Shown piece after piece: positions 1 through 7,259 of a stretch of 7,909 nucleotides of DNA. Under the pieces are notes generated by a model that did no database searches, was not told where the DNA came from, and saw only the letters and a program-made list of their open reading frames with translations. Every line of letters begins with the position of its first letter. Positions within the stretch are counted from its first letter, which is position 1. A program made the translations under genes and the position numbers. Source of the DNA: Candidatus Absconditabacterales bacterium (GTDB taxonomy: Bacteria; Patescibacteria; JAEDAM01; Absconditabacterales; Absconditicoccaceae); the NCBI GenBank assembly GCA_938010495.1, contig CALLUT010000022.1, positions 1-7,909 of the forward strand, written 5' to 3'.

Positions 1-842
1 TTTGCTAAAGACATAGGATATCGTCACAACACTCTATGCACGCTATGTCGCCATACTATATCAGGTTTAAATTTTTTGATATCTTTCTTAATTCTTCTCC
101 CTGCTCAAAAATTCCAAGTTGTTTTAAAGAGATTAAAGAAAAGACTCCATGATTTTTTTGGTTTATTTTCTCATCAAACAAATTTAATCTTATACCCTTC
201 TTTTTTTAGATTTTTTACAACAATATGGAGTCGGTTTTCTATTCATCAAATATCAGCTTTATAATCCGATATGATCATAATACGTTTCATTTTCTTGGGT
301 AGAAGTTTTTCAAAATGTTCAAACCATGATTCTCGAACATATCATTGATACTTCTTTAGTGTACGCCTTTTTGCTATTCAATGTTTTCTAGAATCGTATG
401 ACTTCGCAAGTTGTACTATTTTTCTTTTTATAATTGCTGTTTGTTTTTCATCATTCTTATTTTCTTTGAGAGCAAATCTATCTTCAACAAATTGGGCCAA
501 TCACCCTTTTTGAAATCAAACAATTGGTGTTCATACAGAGATACCATCAAGCGCTGTAAGTCAAAATGTTTCAAGAAAAAGTGAAGCAACAAGAGTAAAA
601 TGAGATTTTTTTCGTATTTTTAATACTTCTTGTTTTGGTTTATGTCAGTAATATGTCACAAAATCATACTTTTTGCTGTATTCAATATATTTTTCTTGTA
701 ATGGTCATTTTCCAAAAACATGGATATGGAGCATATCTGATTCTCATCCTCTCATTCTTGCTATTTGATCAATAACTCACAACAACAAATGGGATCATTT
801 CTCTTTAGTAAGCCTTCATACTGATATAAATGAAACTTTCAT
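1..842 (-). CDS. GT4-family glycosyltransferase with reversed domain order, C-terminus beyond the left edge
   Basis: Read with UGA as glycine, this frame is open from ATG 842-840 to the left edge (280 residues, no TAA or TAG). Residues 4-185 look like the nucleotide-sugar-binding second domain of GT4 enzymes: SVGRLTKEKG (7-16), HVFGKGPL (41-48), then ETFGLTALDG (91-100) and VGTPIVGFQKGGLAQFVED (103-121). The usual E-x7-E pair is E91...D99. From about residue 185 an acceptor-side first domain begins: MKRIMIISDYKADIGGIENR (185-204), GYKIKFVGGEN (216-226), FKPDIVWRHS (258-267). This is the reverse of the family's normal order, either a circular permutation or a second-domain half fused to a further GT4 that continues outside the window. 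The likely role is sugar transfer from a nucleotide sugar to an envelope glycan or lipid; donor and acceptor are unknown. It starts 3 nt after the rsmI stop, so the two are probably co-transcribed. Confidence 0.
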
Positions 843-845
843 TAC

Positions 846-1520
846 CTACTTTTCATTTAAAAATCATAAAATAAATTCTCATTTAACAACTATTTCTCAT
901 TTTTCAACTTTTTCCAACATTTCATCTATTGTTCATTTTTCTTTTTGCTCAAAAGCTTTGGAAAGTTCTCTAAACATAAACACTGTTCATTCAAAACCAT
1001 ACTCTTTCATTTGTTTTAGTGTTTTCTCAAATCTATGAACTGATTCATAAATATAGACAGGGTAGTCATACTGTAAAATTCACTGTAAAAAAGTTTGTCT
1101 CCCTTTCTTTGTTGGGGGAAATCACAAGTAGACAAACTTTGACGTATTACAGTATGATCATACCACAGCAGGAATAAGTGCTGTTGCTCATGGTAATACT
1201 TCAAATTCTAATCAAAAATCCCAACACATTTTTATTAAATCTTTTCATGGATCAGACAATCATGGTGTTCCTGCATCAGCAACCATTCAACAATGATGTT
1301 CTTGTATTAATCATTTAAAAAACTCATATGTCTTTTCGTTACTAAATGATGTTAATGAATAGAACTTTTTATTTCTTCGGTCAATATCATACATCCTACA
1401 TAGTTTTTGTAAGTTTCTTGTGTCTTCACAAAAAAACACCTGAAGTTCTTCAAGCATTTTTAATCACCTAACGGTTATATCATCTTTATTTCATATAGGA
1501 ACGGGAATCAATGAAAGCAT
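846..1520 (-). CDS. rsmI: 16S rRNA (cytidine1402-2'-O)-methyltransferase RsmI
   Basis: Encodes 224 residues with UGA = Gly, ending in TAG. RsmI uses S-adenosylmethionine to 2'-O-methylate C1402 in the decoding centre of 16S rRNA. Family landmarks appear in order: PVPIGNKDDIT (6-16, matching the usual TPIGNLEDIT), CEDTR (31-35), the AdoMet-binding loop VADAGTPGLSDPG (80-92), LPGATALIPAVVGS (109-122), FVYLGFPPTKKGR (129-141), ESVHRFEKTL (159-168), RELSKAFEQ (184-192), and GEIVVKGEFIL (208-218). Several invariant glycines are UGA. It lacks the extra C-terminal segment of the roughly 286-aa E. coli enzyme, so it is a short form. ATG 1520-1518 is chosen because it sits just before the conserved PIGN segment and no earlier start is needed. 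No Shine-Dalgarno sequence is visible. It lies downstream of the tRNA-Cys terminator, so it probably has its own promoter, and it is followed after 3 nt by the glycosyltransferase. Confidence 0.95.
1066..1157. repeat. Nested inverted repeats inside rsmI
   Basis: Two perfect 11-bp inverted repeats are nested around one centre. The outer arms are TCATACTGTAA (1066-1076) and TTACAGTATGA (1147-1157). The inner arms are AAAGTTTGTCT (1090-1100) and AGACAAACTTT (1130-1140), with a 29-nt loop. On the rsmI transcript the inner stem is followed directly by a run of six U (counting the three in the arm), so it resembles a terminator hairpin although it sits in mid-gene. It covers RsmI residues of about 122-152, which include conserved family positions. 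Confidence 0.75.
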
Positions 1521-1547
1521 ATATTATTGATGTGATAAACATTTTTT

Positions 1548-1575
1548 ACGATACTGATTTATTTTTTATTTTCAA
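1548..1575 (-). promoter_or_regulatory. Candidate promoter for rsmI
   Basis: On the minus strand, TTGAAA (1575-1570) is followed after 16 nt by TATCGT (1553-1548), 27 nt before the rsmI ATG. The matches are 5/6 and 4/6 to the sigma-70 consensus. A promoter is expected here because a terminator separates rsmI from the upstream tRNA, but in such AT-rich DNA this particular choice is tentative. Confidence 0.3.
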
Positions 1576-1590
1576 TGGTGTTAAGAAATT

Positions 1591-1628
1591 CTACAAACAA
1601 AAAACCCTACAATTGCTTATAGGGTTTT
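1591..1628 (-). terminator. Hairpin terminator downstream of tRNA-Cys
   Basis: AAAACCCTA (1601-1609) and TAGGGTTTT (1620-1628) form a 9-bp perfect stem around a 10-nt loop. On the minus strand the stem runs into TTTTTTGTTTG, as expected of an intrinsic terminator. It lies 45 nt past the tRNA 3' end and before rsmI. On the plus strand the U-tract is shorter, so minus-strand termination is favoured. Confidence 0.75.
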
Positions 1629-1673
1629 ATATACAGAGCTGTAATTTTTCTCTCGGTTTTGCGGAGTTAATTA

Positions 1674-1750
1674 TGGAGGCATCAATGGGATTCGAACCCA
1701 TGAACCGAGGTTTTGCAGACCTGTGCGATAGACCACTCCGCCATGATGCC
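1674..1750 (-). tRNA. tRNA-Cys (anticodon GCA), CCA encoded
   Basis: The minus strand gives a full cloverleaf. The acceptor stem GGCATCA (1750-1744) pairs with TGATGCC (1684-1678). The anticodon stem AGGT/ACCT encloses the loop CTGCAAA, giving anticodon GCA. The T-arm carries GGTTCGAATCC. The base before CCA is U73, the classic cysteine identity base, and CCA is encoded at 1676-1674. The 5' leader is short: the upstream gene's stop is only 47 nt away. A hairpin terminator follows. The tRNA for the reassigned UGA (anticodon UCA) is not in this window. Confidence 0.97.
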
Positions 1751-1778
1751 ATAAGTGGTCGTGATGTAGAATATAGTA

Positions 1779-1784
1779 ATTATA
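1779..1784 (-). promoter_or_regulatory. Candidate -10 box for tRNA-Cys
   Basis: A perfect TATAAT lies on the minus strand at 1784-1779, 28 nt before the mature tRNA 5' end. No good -35 element is found at the right distance (GAATAA at 17 nt). The tRNA may instead be co-transcribed from the upstream nucleotidyltransferase gene. Confidence 0.3.
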
Positions 1785-1797
1785 GATTTAAAATCCA

Positions 1798-2688
1798 CTA
1801 CTTATTCCATAATTGTTGTGGATAATATCAATTTTCTACTTTTTTATTTAAAAAATCCTGCAAAATAGGCTTATCTTCTTTGTTTGTAACTCAAGACCAT
1901 TTATCTCCTGAAATCAATAAATAACAAGTTGAAGTTCATTCTTTGATAAGTTTATTAGTAACTGTAGATATGTAATACTCTTTTTTGGGATCAGTTGCTC
2001 GTATATCTAAAAACTTTGCAAATTCTTCTTCTAATAAATCAAATATTCACACATTAAATCCTCGAAAGTTCATAGAAACTACCGATCATAATTCAATTGT
2101 ACTATCTTCATCATCAATAAGGACTCATTTTTTATAGCAAATAGCATGATGTTCTCTTATTCAAACAACCTCATTATTACTATTAGTTTTACAAACACCT
2201 CTATTTACAGTTCATTGTGATGGCACTGTGTTTTCAATTGGGTATCATACCATAGCAAAATCATTATTTCCAATTACTCATAATTTTTCAAACAACAATC
2301 AAAATCATTCTCTTCAATACCAGTCATCAGCATTTATTACAATACATGGTCATCTAACAACATCTTTACATACTAAAATAGCATGAGCAGATCCTCGTGG
2401 TTTTAGACGATGATCTATACTAATTGATTTAGGAATTAGTGTTGTTTTTTCTTGATGCACAAATGATATTTTACAAGTTTCTTGTATTTTTTTTGTAAAT
2501 TTTTCTTCAAAAAGATCTTGATGTTGTGGTTGTATAACAAGAACAACATGAGTACATCCTGCGCTTATTGCATCATAAATAGAGTATTCTAATAATCATT
2601 CTCCATTGGGTCAAAAACTGTCTACTTGTTTCAACCCACCATAACGAGATCATAATCCCGCAGCCATAATTACTAATGTTTTTTCCAT
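1798..2688 (-). CDS. Sugar-1-phosphate nucleotidyltransferase-like protein
   Basis: Encodes 296 residues with UGA = Gly, ending in TAG. The N-terminus is a GT-A nucleotidyltransferase fold: VIMAAGLGSRYGGLKQVD (6-23) is the NTP-binding loop, followed by GPNGEGLLEYSIYDAISAG (26-44), RGSAHA (98-103) and the metal-site strand INADDWYG (118-125). The end, GVTNKEDKPILQDFL (266-280) and GYYPQQLW (287-294), resembles a family of stand-alone nucleotidyltransferases that carry YGG after the NTP loop; they are distinct from GalU and RmlA. The reaction is presumably NTP + sugar-1-phosphate (or a similar phosphate) giving an NDP-linked product; the substrate cannot be told from sequence. The start ATG is 4 nt after the galU stop, so the two are surely co-transcribed, suggesting a role in activated-sugar supply for surface glycans. 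No Shine-Dalgarno sequence is visible. Confidence 0.88.
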
Positions 2689-2692
2689 ATTT

Positions 2693-3490
2693 CTATCGAT
2701 ATCATAAATTTTTTGTTTCATTGTTTGCTTGTAACCAAGCGTCACTTGTTCCTACATCCCAAAACTTATCTCAACAATCATATGGTATAAGTTTGTGCGA
2801 TCATAGTAATTGTAATAAACAATCAGGCATAACTATTTCTCATTTTTCTGGATTCAATTTTGTGTTTGATACTATCTCAAAAAAACTTTTTGGGAGAATA
2901 TATAATCAATTACATACAAACTCAGAAGGGGCCTCTTCAATTGTTTCTGGTTTTTCAACTATATCTACTATTGTGCTATCTTGAATAGAAACTACTCAGT
3001 ATTTATGAAGAAGTTCTTTTGGTACTTTTTGAATTCAAATAACTGGTTGATTTGTTTCTTGATGTTTTTTTATCATTTCTTGATATATAACTGGGTCTCA
3101 AAACTGGTCTCACACAGAAACAAAGAAAAACTCATCAGTAATCCAATTCCTAGTTTCCCGTAAGGCGTGAGGAAATCATAATTGTTCTTTTTGTTTAAAA
3201 AACACGTAATTTGCAAAGTTTTTGGGTTTATTTATCTCATCAAGGAGCTTGATCTTTCACTTTCTTTTAAGAAGTTCTTCAAGCTCATAGTTTTTATCAA
3301 AATAATCTTCCAATGATGATTTTCATTGAGAAGTTATAAATCAGATTTCACTAACTCATCAACTACACAATCATTCAACTATATATTGTATAACAGGCTT
3401 ATTTCCAATAGGCAACATTTCTTTAGGTATGGTTTTTGTTATAGGCAACATTCTTGTTCAATATCAGGCGGCCGGTATAATTGCTTTCAT
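2693..3490 (-). CDS. galU: UTP-glucose-1-phosphate uridylyltransferase GalU
   Basis: Encodes 265 residues with UGA = Gly, ending in TAG. GalU makes UDP-glucose from UTP and glucose-1-phosphate, the donor for many envelope glycans. The start of the protein is diagnostic: KAIIPAAGYGTRMLPITKTI (2-21) then PKEMLPIGNKPVIQYIVE (22-39). PKEMLP separates GalU from RmlA-type thymidylyltransferases. Other landmarks are FKQKEQLGFPHAL (98-110), VSVGDQFGDP (124-133) where the family normally has LGDD, VEKPETIEEAPSEF (178-191), and FWDVGTSDAWLQA (243-255). Both loop glycines in AAGYGTR are UGA. At 265 aa it is somewhat shorter than the usual 290-300 aa. It starts 43 nt after the comM stop and ends 4 nt before the second nucleotidyltransferase. 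No Shine-Dalgarno sequence precedes it. The identification is firm; the D-to-Q change after VGD may alter metal or substrate contacts. Confidence 0.93.
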
Positions 3491-3533
3491 ACTTTTGTAT
3501 AAAATAAACTTCTTTTACGGTAAGTATATCAAC

Positions 3534-5036
3534 TTATAAGTCAACAAACAATCATTGACATTTATATTGAATACTCTCTGAGACATGTTTTACCAATACC
3601 TTCTCTGATCATTCTAAATCTGCTATTGTTCTGGCTATTTTAAGTATCTTGTGTCCAGTTCTTGTTGTTGTTTTATTTGTTTCTCAATAAACAATCAAAA
3701 AATCCAAGGCTTTTTTTGTAATGTTTCATGTTTTCAAGAGAGTATTTATTGGAACACTACCATTTAATATATTATTATTTCTTTTGGTTTGAATTTTCCA
3801 AGCAGAAACAATATTGTTATTTTTTATAATTGTTTCTTTTCAAGAAAAAGTAGTAGTAAAGGGTTGTTTTTTTACTTCCAAAATCATATCAAACCTATCA
3901 CGAATAGGTCATGATATTTTTGATTGATAACGTTTTATTTCTGATAGAGAACAGGTGCATTGTTTTTCTTTAGATTTGTAAAATCAACATTTACATGGGT
4001 TACTTGCTCAAACTAAAATACAAGAACATGGGTATGTTACTGATCAAGAAATACGGTTTATTGTAACCTCTTTTTTCTCGATTGGTTCTCTCAAAACATC
4101 TAATGTTTTTGCGTTAAATTCTGCCAATTCATCTAAAAATAGGATTCAATGATTTGCTTTTGCTAATAACCCAGGCAATAAATTATACCCTCATCATAAT
4201 AATCATACAGAAGTTGTTGTGCTATTTCACACAACAAAAGGTCTTTCTACCAAATCATTTATTTTTTCATGTTCTCACAAAATAGAGAGTATTGTTACAA
4301 CATCGTTGTGTTGTTTATTAGATAATTTTGGTAATAAATCTTTCATATACATTCACAAAAGTGTTTTTCAACATCATGGCTGACCAATCATTAATACGTT
4401 ATGTTGTCATGCAATAGCTACCTTTAAAGCTCTTTTAATAAATGAATGTCACTGTATCACATCTATGGTATTTTTAGTATTTATAATGCTTTTCTTTTTT
4501 GAAAGTAATTTCAACTGTTTTCATTCAATAAAAAACTCTAGAAGCTCTTTTGTTGTGGAAACAACATAAATAGTAAGTCAGACACAATTTTGTACTTCTC
4601 CTTCATTTTCTTTCGGAATAACAAAGGTATTTCGACCTTCTTTTTGTGCTCATAAGATACTTGGAAGCAATCAATTTATACCTTTTATTGATCAATCTAA
4701 TCATAATTCTCAAAAAAACATACATCATGAAACAAATCAATCAATATTCTTATTTATTTTTCCAATGAGCAAGTAAAGAGAAACAAATAGGGCTAGGTCA
4801 AACCTTGTTCATGATTTTTTCAAAAAAGAAGGTGACATATTTAATAAGAACTTTTTGGGTGGTAGAGAAATTCAGTATGTTTTGAAAACAGATCTAATTC
4901 TCTGTTTTGATTCTCTTATTGAATTATCAGGAAGTCAAACAATTTCAATTCAAGGAAGTGCAGAAAAACTATCTGCTTCAATAGTTATTGTTTTGGTTTT
5001 TAATCAGAAAAGTGTATTACAAAAAACTTTTTTCAT
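3534..5036 (-). CDS. comM: ComM/YifB-family Mg-chelatase-like AAA+ ATPase
   Basis: Encodes 500 residues with UGA = Gly, ending in TAA; length is typical of the family. ComM is a hexameric helicase that drives branch migration during natural transformation and related recombination. The N-terminal Lon-S5-like domain has LPGIEIVGLPDNSIRESKQR (27-46) and FDLALFVSLYLLIG (79-92). The AAA+ domain has GHSFIKRALKVAIAGQHN (196-213), Walker A GQPGCGKT (218-225), GILFLDELAEF (297-307) as Walker B, LREPIE (315-320), NPCKCGFY (346-353) with C360 and C362, and GPIRDRFD (376-383) with the likely arginine finger. The C-terminal domain has KILKIARTIADLEGS (463-477). Two Walker A glycines are UGA; by hand count about 33 glycines are UGA and about 9 GGN. 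The usual RPFRxPHHTxS segment reads RPFVVGNSTTTS (265-276), so both histidines are missing. Start: ATG 5036-5034 directly precedes the conserved N-terminus. Confidence 0.93.
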
Positions 5037-5153
5037 GTTTTTGGTTAAAAAACACTATTCTAAAGTTTTTTTGTTAAAAGATTGTCTAATATAATATATA
5101 ATTAAAATAATTAGTAGTAATAGTAATAGAGAAAGTTTGTTAATAACTTTTTA
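5037..5153. other. AT-rich spacer between yceD and comM
   Basis: A 117-bp, very AT-rich gap with no gene and no clear terminator. On the minus strand TAGAAT occurs about 25 nt before the comM ATG and could be a -10 box, but I see no convincing -35 at 16-18 nt. There is no rpmF (ribosomal protein L32), which commonly follows yceD in other bacteria. Confidence 0.5.
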
Positions 5154-5630
5154 TTATTTCCAAACTATGTTAGTTATATTGGTATCTTCAGAAGATTCTT
5201 CATTAGATTTTTTTAAACAACTTTCACACAAATTATTAACAGGAAGCTCAATAAAAATAGATTCTACCAACCGTTTCTCAATATCGATTGTGCGATTTTT
5301 GTCATCAATATGTATCTCATATCCTTTTTCTAGATCCAAAAGTGAAGATTTAACAGCTTTTGTTGTTAGCCTTTTTATATAATAAACCTTCTCAAATCCC
5401 TTTCCACAAAAGTCACAATCAATACTCATAGGAACAATTATTTTTGGAATACTAACCAATAGTTGTTCATCACTTAGTGCTTGAAGTTGAATTTTGCATG
5501 ATAATCAGTTTTCTTTTACTTGTGGAAGTAATGTTGAAAACTTGTTAGAAAAAACAATAGTGTCTTTTGTTCACAAATTGTGTAATATATCTCACACCTT
5601 AATTGTGAAAGAATAATCTTTACTGCTCAT
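5154..5630 (-). CDS. yceD: YceD/DUF177-family protein (rRNA accumulation factor-like) with two CxxC pairs
   Basis: Encodes 158 residues with UGA = Gly, ending in TAA. DUF177/YceD proteins are linked to 23S rRNA accumulation or large-subunit biogenesis; the molecular activity is unclear. Visible features fit the family: VPMSIDCDFCGKGFEKVYYI (67-86) with the first Cys pair (C72, C75), an acidic middle, then DIEKRLVESIFIELPVNNLC (116-135), matching the typical ILLELPxxPLC pattern, and a second pair CESC (135-138). The four cysteines could bind zinc. Under the standard code the frame is open only from 5459, but the longer frame from ATG 5630-5628 crosses only UGA codons (three) and restores a normal N-terminal domain. 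It diverges from tilS with only 15 bp between start codons. The usual partner rpmF is absent downstream. Assignment rests on pattern recognition rather than a profile search. Confidence 0.75.
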
Positions 5631-5645
5631 AGTTATAATAAGTTA
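5631..5645. promoter_or_regulatory. 15-bp divergent yceD/tilS start region
   Basis: The whole gap between two opposed ATG codons is 15 bp. It holds TATAAT on the plus strand (5634-5639) and TATTAT on the minus strand (5640-5635), overlapping around a near-palindrome TTATAATAA. Each box sits about where it would place transcription initiation at or beside the ATG, so leaderless mRNAs are possible. Neither has a good -35, so the true promoters may instead lie within the opposite coding sequence. Confidence 0.35.
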
Positions 5646-6776
5646 ATGAATAATTGAATTAGTAGTAATCTTACTGATTTTAAAGACAAAAAAAATCTTT
5701 TTGTTGGAGTTTCATGATGACCAGATAGTATGTATCTAACTTATAAATTATTAGAAGTAAACAATTCTATAACATTACTATATTTCAATCATTGAACAGA
5801 AAATAGCAAAAATGAATTAAATATCATTAGAAATCAATTTCCAAACAACACTATAATAGTTTGAACTACAAGTAAAATCCTTACAACAGAAACAGAATTT
5901 AGGAACGAAAGATTCTCATTTTTTGATGATAAAATTTCACAATGAGTATTATTTTTATGACACCACCTTGATGACCGCATAGAAACAACAATTATAAATA
6001 ACCAAAGATGATGTTGAATAATTTGAATATTATGAATCAAAAGGACATGAAAAAGAGTAAATTACACCATATGTCGTCCTTTATTATGAATATCAAAACA
6101 AGAAATTTTAAATCAATGTGACTTGTTATGAATTAATTATAATATTGATCAAACTAATTTTGATATTACCTTAACCGAAAGAAATAAAATTAGACAATCA
6201 TTAAAAGAAAAACACAAGAATCAAAATTTTCATAAAAAACGAACAGCTTTTTATGAAAAAAATGAAGCACTTTTAGCAAAAAAAATTGAACAATTATTAT
6301 TTATAGAATACAACTCTTATCCAACACGAAAGACAAAAAAATATTATTCATTTACTATTGAGACACAACTAGACATTCAAATATTGCTTTATAAACTATG
6401 AATAAATTGACCAAGTAGACATTTTTGTAAACAATTATACGTTCTTTTTACATGAAATAGTAATTCAACTATATATTATTCTTGATACAATTTTTTTAAG
6501 AGTTTTTGAAAAAACTATGTTATCTTGTGAGAAATTAAGTTTCGAGAAAAACAATCAACTAGCATAGAAAAGAGCATTTCCTTTTTTGAATTACCTCAAG
6601 AGTTACAGTATAAAACATATTCTTTTTGAGATAAATCTTGATCAACTAAAATTAAAAAGAAAATTAACCAACAAAAAATACCTATTTTTATAAGAAAACA
6701 CCTTGTTTTACAAGATATTTGAAACAATTCATATCAATTACCAATAGGAATAAATAAAACATGAAAATATTGGTAG
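5646..6776 (+). CDS. tilS: tRNA(Ile)-lysidine synthase TilS
   Basis: Encodes 376 residues with UGA = Gly, ending in TAG. TilS uses ATP and lysine to convert C34 of the CAU-anticodon tRNA-Ile to lysidine, so that it reads AUA and is charged with isoleucine. The N-terminal PP-loop ATPase domain is clear: GVSGGPDSMYL (21-31), LLYFNHGTEN (44-53), TETEFRNERFSFF (81-93), LGHHLDDRIETTI (104-116), RGCGIIGILGI (121-131), RPLLGISKQEIL (144-155), and YNIDQTNFDITLTERNKIR (165-183). Both glycines of SGGPDS are UGA. The rest (from about 190) is lysine-rich and poorly conserved, as is usual for the tRNA-binding part; total length is shorter than the 432-aa E. coli enzyme. ATG 5648 side is the only ATG before the PP-loop at a normal distance. 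AUA is common in these genes, making the enzyme essential here. The next gene has its own promoter 5 nt after the stop. Confidence 0.95.
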
Positions 6777-6781
6777 TAAAT

Positions 6782-6810
6782 TTGACAAATTAACTTGTTA
6801 ATACTATAAT
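6782..6810 (+). promoter_or_regulatory. Consensus sigma-70-type promoter
   Basis: A perfect TTGACA (6782-6787) and a perfect TATAAT (6805-6810) are separated by exactly 17 bp. The start site would fall near 6817, giving a leader of about 28 nt before the ATG at 6845. It lies 5 bp after the tilS stop and should drive the three-gene operon that follows. Confidence 0.88.
6789..6802. promoter_or_regulatory. 14-bp dyad in the promoter spacer, possible operator
   Basis: ATTAAC-TT-GTTAAT is a perfect 6-bp inverted repeat lying entirely between the -35 and -10 boxes. Its position would let a dimeric regulator block RNA polymerase. With no G+C-rich stem and no U-tract it is a poor candidate for the tilS terminator. 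Confidence 0.45.
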
Positions 6811-6844
6811 TAGTACATAAAGTTTATATTTTGTTAAAAATAAA

Positions 6845-7255
6845 ATGGTTACAAGCGATCTAGTAAAAAAGTTTTTACCTGAAAACCTTTGGGAAGAAGC
6901 TTGAAAATATACTATTCCAGAAGATTTTTATGAAAAAGATTTGGAACTTATAGTTATGGTTCTACAATCTAGGTCAATTGATACAGTAGAAGAAAAACAA
7001 AATTGGTTCAATCTATTACCAATGATGAACACGGAACAATTAGATAAGCTTAGATGAATTTTAATTAAAGAAAAAACAAAATTAGAAGAAATTGAAAAGA
7101 AATACGAAAAAAAGAAACAAGAAATTAAAGATAAATATCTCAATAAACGAGAAGAATCTTGATATATAAAGAAAGTTGAAGAAATTAAAGATAGAGAAGA
7201 TGATTTTGAAAAAAGAGATGAAGCAGAAGCAGAAGAATTACTTTCAATGATTTAA
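6845..7255 (+). CDS. Hypothetical coiled-coil protein, first gene of the pilin-like operon
   Basis: I do not recognise a named family. It encodes 136 residues with UGA = Gly and ends in TAA. There is no signal peptide or membrane segment, so it is probably cytoplasmic. Residues 1-70 look globular, with WFNLLPMMNTEQLDKLRGIL (54-73) as the most distinctive stretch. Residues 74-131 are highly charged (Lys/Glu) and form a probable long coiled coil, with a repeated E-I-K-D segment about 20 residues apart (93-96 and 113-116). ATG 6845 is preceded by an A-rich leader without Shine-Dalgarno and lies downstream of a consensus promoter. The next gene starts 4 nt after the stop, so this protein is translated from the same message as a secreted pilin-like protein and may serve the same system. 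Function unknown. Confidence 0.85.
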
Positions 7256-7259
7256 TCTC

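Noticed and set aside
76..264. Plus-strand open frame of 62 codons at the left end
   Set aside because: It is antisense to the glycosyltransferase, whose minus-strand translation gives recognisable GT4 motifs; the plus-strand protein resembles nothing and is just Phe/Leu-rich.
1511..1825. Plus-strand open frame of 104 codons
   Set aside because: It crosses the tRNA-Cys gene, the terminator and the rsmI start, all on the other strand, so it is a chance frame.
2676..3163. Two plus-strand open frames of 102 and 60 codons
   Set aside because: Both lie antisense to galU, which has a full set of family motifs on the minus strand.
4855..5382. Plus-strand open frames of about 80 codons each
   Set aside because: They are antisense shadows of the ComM N-terminal domain and of the YceD-like gene.
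5834..6040. Minus-strand open frame of 68 codons
   Set aside because: It is antisense to the ATPase domain of TilS, where the plus strand carries the conserved motifs.
6928..7143. Minus-strand open frame of 71 codons
   Set aside because: It is antisense to the coiled-coil gene, which has a promoter and tight operon spacing on the plus strand.
7121..7193. Direct repeat of 13 bases (GAAATTAAAGATA) exactly 60 bases apart
   Set aside because: It lies in a Lys/Glu coiled coil with strong codon bias, where such recurrence is expected; it is not a separate element.
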